A stretch of DNA of 64,000 nt. Source: Cardinalis cardinalis (Eukaryota; Chordata; Aves; Passeriformes; Cardinalidae). Shown in pieces: positions 23,101-35,100 of this stretch (position 1 is the first letter of the stretch; every line of letters begins with the position of its first letter). The position numbers were made by a program, and so were the translations under genes. Where the stretch lies: positions 2,907,527 to 2,971,526 of the forward strand of contig JACDOX010000021.1 in the NCBI GenBank assembly GCA_014549065.1, in the 5' to 3' direction. Under the pieces are notes generated by a model that had not been told where the DNA came from, did not search any database, and saw only the letters and a program-made list of their open reading frames with translations.

Positions 23101-26100
23101 GAATGGGGGTAAGGTGCTAAATTGTGTAGCTTGGGGCAGTGGTTCATAGCAAGGAATAAACTGAAGAGCCTTGGGTGTTTGAAGAAATCTCATTAACACA
23201 AGGGTTCGTGTGCATCTTGCTGCTTGCAGCTGATAATTCAGAAATTAGATGTTAAAAATAAGAGTGCCAAGGGCCATAGTCTATCACATGGTGAATAGCA
23301 GCTAGACTACATGGGTTATTTCACTTTTTTTTTTAAACTCAAAATCCTGCCATCAGAGAACATGCCATTGTTATCTGCAGGATTTTTATGGGTACTCTTC
23401 AGTAATCTTCTGTTGGTGTCCAGTTTGAAATCCCATTAATGGAATTTCCTGAAGCAAATGGAGGTAGCTGTTTCCAAACTTTACAAAGTGGGAAGGTCCA
23501 TGATTTGGATTTGACCTATCCTTGCCTAGTATAAGAACACAGTATCACCAGAGATGAAAAAATGGAACCTTTGTCAAACTGTTGCATAACAAGTCGTGCT
23601 GTAGGTCCATCAAAACCACTTTGAGAGGTAAGTTAATTGATGATTGATATAGTGGAAAAAATAATTAATAATTTAGCACTTTCAAAGAAGAATTACACAA
23701 AGTAGGGAGGGGAAAGATATGGTGCTAGATGTGCTTGTAAGCAGATAAAAGAAGAGTTAAAGAATAATTAAGGTTTTTGTGGCCAGCTTTAGTTGACAGT
23801 TTTGTGATTGATTCTTTTTCTTAAAGGTTGTGGTCAAAACAAAAACAGAATATGAACCTGACCGCAAGAAGGGAAAGTTCCGTNCTCCTAAAATAGCTGA
23901 ATTCACAATCAGCATCACTGAAGGGGTTTCAGAAAGATTTAAGGTAAGCAGTGCTCTGTGAAGATGTTAATGTCTCAGTTGTGTTTGCAGAAGTGCTTAA
24001 AATCAATTGCTGGTTGTAGTCACAACTGGCTATAACAGTGTGCCTGTTGTGGATATCGCTGGACATNAGAAAAATTAATTCAATGTTATAATAGTTCAAA
24101 ATTGAACAATTAGAAACAATATCAAATCTTGCAGCTTTATTGGTTGTAATCCCTTACTGGCAGATGAATTCCAAAGGCATTTCTGGCAGTGTGTGGGCTC
24201 CAGAATGTGCCTTGCCAGGGTGTGTGTGGGCTGCACAGGGGAGTGCTCATGGCATGGATAAAGCTCCTGTTTGTGTTGAAGGACAAGAACCACCAGAACA
24301 TTTCTTTCCTTTTTGGCTTCTTATTTATCACTGTGGCCAAACCATTCTCTTAAAAGCACTGTCATAGTCCATTACGTATTTTTTATAGTTAAATATATGA
24401 CTTGGCAACCCAGGGATATATATCAGAGCTCCTTCCTATCAGTTTTCCTGGTCCCATTTAATCTTATGGTTTGGTGATGCCTGTTACTGTCACATGGCAG
24501 TTCAGAAAGAATCTGACTCAGACTGTGTCCACACCCTTACTACTCCCTTCATCAGTCCCATAGGAAACCTGAGANATTAACTGATGCAAGGCTTGAATAT
24601 CCTTTCCCCCTTCCCACTAGAGGATGGTTTTTCTTATTCTGGGTAATTAAAGCAAAGCAGGAAAGTTGGCACTTCAGCTCATGCTCCACTATCCTTTTAA
24701 TAATAAGACTGCAGGTTTCCAGTGCCTCTAATTTGGCATCTTACCCAAGGATACCAAAGCATTTTTAAGCAGTAGGCATCCACACTCTGCAGTGCACAAG
24801 TACAAATACCTTTGAAAAGCCTAACATTTAGTATGAGGGGAAGATAGAGAGTTTCAGTAAAGGTGTGGATTCTCTTTCTACTGCACAGTTCTAAACTCTG
24901 TCTGCATGATAGTTCTAGGGCACATGTGGATTTTGGTACTGTTGTGCCTGAGCAGTGCTCTAAAAGCTGCCCAGGCCCAAGCTGACCTTCAGAAGTGTAT
25001 CTGCAGCTCTCAGTGGAATCAGAGCATGCTAAACAAACAAAGTGAAGGCTCAAGGAGGGATTAGACTATATTTGGAAAGGAACTTTGCAGAGTGTTGCTG
25101 CGACAAATGTTTTCAGTGCCATTCACCTGTGGTCTGCAGCCATGCAGTGAAGCTGTGGGGGGAATGATCCCAGACAGCCAAGAAGTGATGTGATGGGGTG
25201 TGGTAGGGTTTTACCAAGGAGGTAAGAATCCTAGTTCCAGCTTTTCCTGTTCCTTGGTTTAGGGTAAGGACATCCCATTCCTCAGGGAAGATGCTACATT
25301 CTGACTCACATTCTCTCTTTGTCCTCCTGGCACTATGGTTCCAGACCTTGAGAGCAATCCCCTTCTTCTCAGGTGAGGAGGGCAGGGTAAATGCAAATGG
25401 GCAGCTCAGAACAAAGAGAGCTTATGTCTGGCTGTCTTTGTGTGTGTCCTGGTCACACTGAGGTGACTGGAAAATGCTTACTGGGTTGTAGAAGAGAAAG
25501 GAGAGGCAGTTTTTAGTTTGAATGCCCTGACAGGACTTTGGTTCCAAGCAGCTGAGCAGAGCCTATGCCTGAAGAACTTTACATTTATGGTTTAGCAGCA
25601 GGGCCTAAGGGATTTAATTGCTGGAACACTAAACTGTAGCTAAGGAAAGGTTTTGAATATCTTAGTCACATTTAAAAGGCTTGTGCATCCTTTTGTAAAA
25701 CTGGGGGGGTTTCTCTGTCTTTGTTGGGAGAGCTGAGCAAATGAGACCTTGCTGAAAACAAATAAATAGCTTGTTGTGCTGTTGGGTAGTCTTTTCTAAT
25801 TTATGTAGCTGAACAGCCAAAAGCCTGAGGATTTTTGCATTGCATTTTCATATACCTTTGGATGGCATACTTAAATAAAATATCCTTTAGATGTTACTTT
25901 ATGATGATTGCTCTGGGATTAATCTCATACTACAGGGTTGCTAGGTTTTGCTGCTAGGTAACTGCTGCATCAGAGAGAGGTTTCTGTAGGATTTGCTATC
26001 TCTTGGGAATTGCAGGGTGATTCACATTGTGGCTGTAAGGCTAGGTTTCCAGAGAAGAGTATGGGGATTGAGTTAGGAAAATTTTGGTTCAGTTAATTGA

Positions 26101-29100
26101 AAATAATGTTCATGCAGAACATTCGGGTCCTAAAAATGTCCCTTAATCTCTGTATAACAATTTTAGAATTGAATTATGCTGGCTGCAACATTTTAAAGAA
26201 AACTGACTAGCTCTCCAGTGGGGGATGACTGTCGTATTCACCACTCCCAGTAATAAATATTACATGAATAGTTGATAACGTTTCATAAATATGTAGATGA
26301 AAAGTACTGATTGTGTGAGGTTTTCTCCTGGGTCCTTTTTAATTGTGAACCATCATGTTAACTTCTGCTGTTGATTCTGAGAGAGCAAAAAGATATTTGT
26401 TTGAAAATTAAATATTTGTTGTAATTATGAAATGCATTATTTAACTGGTGAGATATTGACTTTGGCTTGTGTTCATGAAAAAACTTTCAGATGCCATTTT
26501 AATGACTTCAGTATGGTACATCACCANTGCACAAGCTTGCCACAAGACACAGCCCAAGTGCTGTGCTAAAAATAAAGCAAGTGAGTCAGTCATATTTACA
26601 AATAATTCACATGTGTATTCTAGGATGTACTCCTTAAATAATGACAAAGCAGATTGCATTTTTGGGATTCAGCAGTGCAGATCATCTAAAGCTGTTCTTC
26701 TTGAGAAGTTACACATTATAACAAATGAAGTCACTCCAGCATGTGCACATGTCATGTAGATCATTTGGTGTTTTAGCACCTGGTGAATAATCAATTATAA
26801 AATGTATTTTTCTGCATTCAATTCACACTACCACAGTTATAACAGAGCTGAGAATGTTTTCAAAGAAAACTGCAAGTATCATTTTCGTCTATGAAGCCAC
26901 ATTCTGAATTCAGATCAGAATCTCTCAGAAGAACGTGAAGATTTCCCGATTCTGAGAACTCTGTCTTAGTTTATTTTTATGGCACTAACCACACCAAGGA
27001 CAATGTGATTTTTTTCACTTAAGATTATTTCCCATTGAGAAACAGATGTCTTGCTTTTGTTCTTTGAACAGTGTAGGCTGATGTAGAGAATTTGTTCTGG
27101 AAAACATCTGGAAAGCAACTTTGAACAGGGCAGATTTTTCTCTCTTGTAGATTGTCCCCTCTACAGAGTAACAGAGGATCCTTGTGAACCAGGACATAGG
27201 AGGAAGTTAGGGCAGAAGAAAATTGATGGTCTGAGTTACCCAAGGCCAAACTTTTGCCTTCCCCCATTGACAGAGCAGTGTTTTTCCAGCCTCCAGTTGG
27301 ATTTTGTAGTGGGATGTCTGCTCTGGCACCCACTGATTGGGCTACAGCTGGCAGTTGTGTCCAAACACAACAATTNAAAAAAATCTGTTGCAGCAAACAT
27401 GACTTTTTTTCTGTCTTTGAGAAAACCTTAATAAAGAACATTCAGAGGTATTTTGAAAACAAACACTGATTTTTCATAATAAATTTCAAGCCCTTAAATC
27501 AGCCCAAGCTGTGATATGCCTTCAGCCTTTGGTTTCTGTTCAAAGGCAGTTCAGTTCTTCTGACTTTATCTTTGACATCTCTACATACATCTAACTGCAG
27601 AGCCAAAGCCTCAAGCTTCTCTCTGTGCTAACACCATGCAAACTGTGTACTGTCAAGTAGCAATCAGCTGATGAAATGTCTGCATGAAGTTACNGAAGAG
27701 GAATTGAAACTTCAAGATCAGTTCTTGCAGTTTTACCTGGTCACTTCAAGACTGAAAAATGTAAGCACCATATATCGAACTGTTCAGGGCTTTTTTTCTA
27801 TCTTAAAAGGGGCATCCTTCAAACATGCTTCTGCCTCAGCAATTTTCTACCTCTTCTTATTGCTGCAAAAATAATCAGAAGCAAGGAAAACAGTTCTCTC
27901 TTTGCTGCTGTGTGATTACTTTGTGTGTTGAGTAGCTCTTTGCCTCCACTTTAAAAGTCTTTTAAGAACAGGAGATGTCAACNGATTCCTGTACAGGTAT
28001 CACTTCCTTAAGTAGATTTTGTGTCTGTCACTTAGTGCTGGAAGAGTGACAGGTACTTACTGTCATTAGTAGTTCTGTTTCTCCAGTGGAACTACTCACA
28101 GGATTAAAGTTACTCACAAGTATAAGTGTTTGGCAGGCTTTACATTTTTTCATTACTACTTCAAATAAGAAAAATAAAGGAGGTAGTACTTTCAATGTAA
28201 CAATTATTTTAAAGTAATTGATGCAAGTAAAGGCACTGCATGGCAACTGTCACTTTTCCTTTTTTTANTGTTTGATATTCTCTGATATGACATTGACAGT
28301 CCTCCTGCTAAATTTTTGGTTGAAAGGNATTTTATAGTCAGAGCTGGAAGATTTAAGTAGAGTGGATGCTTAACTCAGCTCCCCTGCTATAAGTCAGGTG
28401 TCCTGTGCCACTGTCNCCATTAGAAATCCATTTACTGGAACAGAACTTGTCACACAGGTGACACAGATGATGTTTTGGATGTCTCCAGATGCATCACTTA
28501 AATAACCTTTCNTCTTCTGTAATAACATTATGCAGCNTTTTTCCTGGCNTCAGCAGTATCTTCTGGGTTTGTATGAGAAGGTAGTAAGATTCTTATCTTG
28601 GTGCCACAGNGTTTCTTGAACTGCTTNCTCAGNTCCCTGTNAAGCAATACAGGGCTGTGTGATAGNAGNTGACAGGAACATGGCCACGAACAGCTGAGTT
28701 AAGCTGCACTTCTAGGATCTCAAGGCTGGTGCCTTGTTAACCTGTTTTTGTGTAACAGTGTGTCCCTCAGGTTTCATTAATCAATGCCCTTGCAGGCTGC
28801 TCCTGTTGTCTTGCACTGTCGCTGTTAATAAGCTCTGGTTCTGTAGCTTCTTTTCTCTTCCTGTCCTCATGAATCTGCCTGCCTTTTTTGCATTTTTTGC
28901 TGCTACTCCCAGTCATCTCCAGGTAAGCATCCAAGACAGTTCTCTCCTCTTTTTCATTTCTGTTTGAGAGGGACAGTGTTTTGATTTCTGCTGCTTTTTC
29001 TGTACAATCTGCCCCCAAACCATCATCCTCTTTGAGCACAAAGTTTTGGTGGGAATGTTGTGGGNAAGAAGTTGAGTTCAGTGGATGGATAACAGTCATA

Positions 29101-32100
29101 GAGCTAAACATGACATGTAATGTTAGAAATACTCCTCTGAAACAAGGCACCTGGTTGTCTTCTGGAGTCACAGGTCATCCTGTATATTCCCACAGCAAGT
29201 ACAGGGCACTGCACCAGGGTGTTCTGTGTAATTTGCATTNCTCTGTAAATGAATATGAGTCAGATGTTGCATGTATAGATGTAAATGTTCCTTTTTTCTT
29301 TCACATTGCCATTTCCCATTTCTTAACATTTCTTAATATTTCTTAATCCTTGAGTGTGTTGTTTCAGANGTGTTTTCCAGTTAAAAGGGACAGGCTGAGG
29401 TAACAGCAAACAAGGACATAATTTTGCAGAAGCAGTGATAAGTGGAAAGCTGATTTTTGTGTTCTCTAATGTGCTGGTAGAGGGCATTGTGTAGCTGGAG
29501 ATGCAGGATTTTNGTGAAGAGAGGTGAAATGGAGGTCATGGACATTAGCAAGAAAGTCAATGCAACGTTTTACGAATTTTTGTCTGTGGGATGTAGCCAG
29601 ACACAATCTGTTGTAATTACAGGCTGTCTGCCTAAAATTCTCTTGTAGTTTAAATTGGATAGAAATAATCTTAATTTCCTGTCCTAAGTAGTTGTACAGA
29701 GTTGCTGTGTTTTACCCCAAATGTCTCTGCATTATACTGGTGAGCAAAGCATTAATTGGCTCTGAATCATTTCCCATGAAAGGTGCTGTGTATGTTTTCA
29801 TTCTTCTTGTTCAGGGCTGGCAGCAAGTCCTATCCCTTGCACTTCACAAACCTATCAGAAATGAAAGTTGTGTTCCCAACAGGCTGCAGTTGAAATAGAT
29901 AATGTGTACATGTGGAGCAGAGAAGAGGTGTGACCAAGAGCCAGTGATTGAGCAGTGAAAATCATTGCATATCTTGTTAGTTCTTCTAATAAGAGGAATG
30001 CTTCTACATGGCTTTGTGTGCTGACAGAAGAAAAAGCATGAAGGAAGGCGTGGTGCAGAACAGCAGAGTATGAGTGGCTTAATGAAAGAATCTCAGGCAA
30101 GAGGAAGGATTAGACAAGTAGAAGTGAAGGCAGGGNAGAAATTAATTGTACCCAGGCTTTAATGGGACAGTGGGATAAAATAAACAGCAAAAGGATGGAG
30201 CTGAGAGGAGCAAAATGGGTAGACTTGTGCATGACTTGAAATACGACTAGGAAAGGGTATGAAGAGAAGCTGGCATTGTTGGTACAGTTTTGCTGTAGTG
30301 TTCCAGCTTGGTTTAAAAGGGAGTCCAAATAAACATTAGTGGAGTGAGGAAGAAGGAGACTGCAGTAGCCAGGCAGAGAAAATATGGTTTGTAGTCTTTA
30401 GTCTATAGTCTTGTAGTCTTGAAGCAAAGTACCATGGACTGATGGGGAAGATCTGCTAGATCTTANGGTAAAGGCCTTATCACAAGCTGTTTACATGACA
30501 GTGTAGTTGTCAGATATGGTGAGTTTCATTTGTTCAGCTAACTGCTTACAGAGTCTGAAGACAGGTTTTTTGCTCTGGGTGTGCTTAGTTCATTCATTAG
30601 TCATCTCTCATTTTGATTACTCTAATGGCTTCTGGCTAGACGTTGTCCTTCTTCTGCTCTTCACTTACAATCTATTCAAAAATCTGCCACATACATAATA
30701 TCTTGTCATCTTCTCTGTTTGCTTCGTTTTGCTGCCAGATCCACTTAAAACTAAATTTAAATGTCACACTCAAGATGAAAGCAAAATCACACTTTGAATT
30801 CCTAGTTAAAAGAAATGGTTGTTTGTCCTATCTTATAGTTACTTCAGGAAAAGTATTTTAAAAGCCCATCACTCTTGAGGTGTGACAGTCACCTTGGAGT
30901 TCTGCAGGAGGTACATGGCANTGAATGATCACAGTAATTCACAAGAGTTCTGCTTGTGAATGTACTGTGTGGGGTCCTGCACTGCCAGCTGGCTGCCACA
31001 AAAAAGGAGATTCAAGATTTCTGTCCAGAAGAAGGGAAGTGGTGCTTGTGCATGTATGGCAGCTGCTCCTGCCTGAGGAGGAGGGCAAGTTGTGAGTAGT
31101 GTGTTGGTAAGAAGAAGAAAATAACTTTAGTTTATAGTGAGGGTGCAAAGTTGCTACGGAAGAAAACAATACCATGACAGCTTTGGGGTTGCTTGTGGTC
31201 TGAAGAGCTGCTTGTTGCCTTCTCTTTTTTCATGCTTTTATCTCTGAAAAGCATCTGGGAAGAGAGGGCTCAGAAGGTGAGGCACAGAGGTAGGGTTGCA
31301 CTGTGTTAGGGAGAGAAGCTGACTGCCTCAGGTTCAGAAGTGGTCCCTGTGGGCCACTGGGGTGGGTTNTGAGAATGAAGAGAAATGGCTATTAGAAGAA
31401 AGAAAAGGATTTTCAATTTAAAAGGGAGAAGTGGATTGGATTAACAGGTGATGGCAGTCACCTTGGAAAGAAATCCATTGCTGGATTCCATCTGTGCCAT
31501 TTTCATCTGCAACTGTCTTTAAATAGAAGTTCCTNGTATCCTGAAGGGTGGTAAGAGAAGGGAGCTTCTCTCCTAATAGGAAGGAGACAAGAGCTTACTT
31601 GATTAGGGATTTGCAAATGGAGTGTGATTGCAAATCACTGGAGATAATGAGAGTAAAAATTTACATGTTAATACCAAAATTAGTAACATTAGGAAATACA
31701 GTAAGTGAGAGAGAAAATTCTGTGATATTTTTGAAGCAGGACCCCTGAGAACTCTTCCCATGGCTGACTGTGTGGCAATGAAGAATTTGTACAAGCAGTG
31801 AGAACTCCCAGCCTCACACTGCCACTGAAGAGGGTCTCAGCAAATCACCCGAGGCCATGGCTCTGCAACTTGCCAGGCTCCAGCAATCAACACAACACTG
31901 GGCTTTTATCTTCTTTTAAAAAGCAGTCACTTCTCAGAGAANTCTTGAAGCTTTGAAGAGTGATCCTGCAATGACTGTGGAAATACAGTTTTTTCTTACT
32001 ATCTTAACATTTAGTCTCAATTACAAAACTGNTTGTTAGTATGTTCCTGAGACCTCATCTGTAGGTCAGAATGGTTGGGAGATAACATTACAATTCTACT

Positions 32101-35100
32101 ACTGGCTGCTAGTAGAAGGACCAGGAAACACTGCCCCTTCTACTAGGGCCAGTAGTAGAATTGTAATGTTATTTTTAACTTCTAACTAAAGTTAAAATAC
32201 TTTTATATTTTTCAAATATATTTTCAAATANATTTTTCAAGAGTATTTTTCATAACATTTAAAACTCTTAGCTGCTGTCTGTGATGGAGACAAATACAAG
32301 CTGAGCTGATCTGTGCCACAGCAGTTGTGCCTGATGCCCGTGTCCCATGTCCCAGTTCCTGAAGGGAGCAGCCTTTGCTGAAGGCTCTGTGGAGCCANGA
32401 GCCTGATAAAAAACCCTGATAAAAAACCTGTTGGAAGGGCTGAGCTAGGGTGCAGCTGGGCCAGNAATGGGGATGTGTGGGAGTGCTGCATTGGTTGTTA
32501 TTAAACTGGGCCACAGAGAANGACCAGAAAGGAAGGTGAAAATGTNCTTTGTCTCTTGGATTCATGCAGGACACACTGAGGCATGGGAGATNTAAGGAGA
32601 ACATACAATGTTGACAAGACAGAGTGAGCTATCCATGTTAATTTTTGTGTATGCAAACAAGTAATGAACTTGGAGAAAGGCTAATTAGATATGAAAATTG
32701 TTGTCAGTGTGATGTTTTCAGAGGTTAATTAAGAATTTTTTTTCTTTTTGTACTCCAGTGACTACTGAGAAACTAAACATATTGCTNCTTGTCTCATTTC
32801 AACTGTTACATTAATATCTACATTTCTGCTGCTAAATTACTTTTGATCTGCAGTTCTCCTTGCCTCTACTCCAGCATTCCCTTTTTTTGCTTATTTTTTT
32901 TAATCAAAAATCCTTATTAAATCCTTGGCTTCAGCAACACACAGCACTCAACCTTCATTCAGCCAGGAAATACAGCACTTGCTGTTGTCTGCCCATGATG
33001 AGATTTGCTTTCACAGGATGAGAAATCCCTTAAGTTTATTGTTGCCTGAAATATCCTAACACACTGTTGCAAACTGTTAGTTCAGAGGTTTACCAAAAGT
33101 GGAGTGTATGATGGTTGTTTTTACCAAGAGGCAAAGCTACAATTTTTTGTTGTTTTGGCTTTTTCAAATACCAGATTATTCTTGTTTCACTTAATTGACC
33201 CTGATATGCCTAAATTCATTTTTCAGGAGGTATATGTAGCTGGTTTACTCCCCTTACTTAAAATTTAGATCATATTATGCTTTGTTTTAAAAAATGAATA
33301 ATATAATCTTGTCTGTTTCTGTTTATTACTGTTTCTTATGCTGTAGCACATGTCTGCTTCTTTCTAACTTGCCAAAAGAAAATTAATCTGAATCACTCTT
33401 ACCATGTAGTCTCCATGACCTACTAATTTGTCTATCAGTAGAAGTTTTAGAATAATAAAAACACACATCTGGGATACTTTCCCAGGTAAAGAATGCTATT
33501 TGCTCACTCACACCTTTCACAAAAATGAGTCTGATTTANAGAGCTTTGTACTGCAACTGCTAGACAAAATTTTGTGCTTTCTCTCATCAGTGGGTGATGT
33601 AATTCTGTCTTGTGACACAGCAGAAGGCTGCTGGTCTCCAGCTGCTCAGAGTTTGTACCTGGGAAAGGTTAGCTTGATCCTGACACTGATTTCAGCTTTG
33701 TCTTAAGGTGTGTCTTGGACTTCTCTGCAGCNCAAGCTGAGGGGCAGGGAGGTACTGAAAGGCGTGGTGAAGAGCCATGTCAGGCTGTGTGTGAGGCTTC
33801 CTTGTGAGCACAACTCCTGGAGGCCAGCCCAGTGTTCCACAGGGGGTATTTCCTCACGGATTGGCAGTCAAGTGCTCCTGTACAGGCTCTGTGTGATGAA
33901 GGAGTACTGTTTCAACCTACAAATNAAGCAGTATTGAGTAACCAAGAATGCAGACTACTGGTGTAACTACCCCTAAGTTCAGAGCAGGTGCAATGACCTC
34001 TAATCCTTAAAAGAAAGGGCTGACATGACTTTGTCCNTGCCCTGCAGGTCACCTCTGGATGACACCTGTGCTAACTTATCATCACCTGACTCCATTCCTG
34101 GACAGGCACAGGGAAAACANACATGCTTAGCAGCTGACATAAACTAGACTTAGACTTACATCATCCACATACTGAAAAANCAGCAGACACAAGCTACCTT
34201 GGTGCGTCCTGGCCTCATGTGCCTTGAACAGAAGTGCACTAATAAAAAGCCTTGCAGTGCACAGGCAATGGGCCACTGCCCAGATGATCCTCTTTCTTCT
34301 GAGAANGGCAGGGTGGAAGCACTTAGGTGCTGCTTCTCTGTTCTCCCTCAATAATTAAGCAGCTGGTTTTATCCTTTGCTTGATTTTACTGTACAGTGCA
34401 TTCACAGCTGATTTCTGCTGCCTGCAGTAACCAGCAGAAATAGAANAAGCAGTGCATTACTAACATAAGCATGTTTTATTTTTCTTTACAGGTAACTGTG
34501 CTGGTCCTTTTTGCCCTTGCATTCTTAACGTGTGTTGTATTTCTGGTAGTCTACAAGGTTTACAAGTATGATCATACCTGTCCAGAAGGATTTGTTTTCA
34601 AGGTAAATTGCATACCCATTCTAGAAAAACAGTAGAGTATGGAATATTCTAGGTTGTTTTAGTCATAACCTTGATTAAGGCCTGATGTGTTGCATAGATT
34701 TGGTGTTTACATAGGTTAGTGTGCTTCCTGCTATGCTTTTGCTTTGTAATTTATAANTGAAGTTGTACTGTTGCACAATATTAGTAATGTTATTTTGCTA
34801 ACGCTTTAAACATTGAAAATATAGCAAAAGTCTAAACACTGGTGTCTCTCAAATTGACTTCACTTGCAGTTGTCTGGACAAAGCTCTCATTTATGGGTCA
34901 TATGGTTTAATGATGCACGTTCCTCCAAATTACTGTGTCTTAGGAAATGAGAAAATGATAAAATGTGGAGAAAAAAAAAATCTGGAATATGTGTCAAAGA
35001 AAAAGTAGAGTGATGTTCTCATTAAGAGTAGTAGAGTTACTTCAGGGTTATTTTTGTACTAAGAACTTCTTGTTCTAGAACAGTGACCTCTGAGCCCTAC

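Larger units (their letters stand above)
20164..23826 (+). other. NSG1: NSG1 intron 2
   Basis: A 3.7-kb phase-0 intron. It holds a CR1 3' fragment (22,559-22,815) and a short inverted repeat (21,351-21,401). No other gene-like sequence was found; open frames are random. Confidence 0.85.

Noticed and set aside
28767..29171. A 134-codon minus-strand frame rich in Lys and Glu in NSG1 intron 3
   Set aside because: The Lys/Glu bias follows from a pyrimidine-rich plus strand. There is no recognisable domain and it is adjacent to a block of ambiguous bases.
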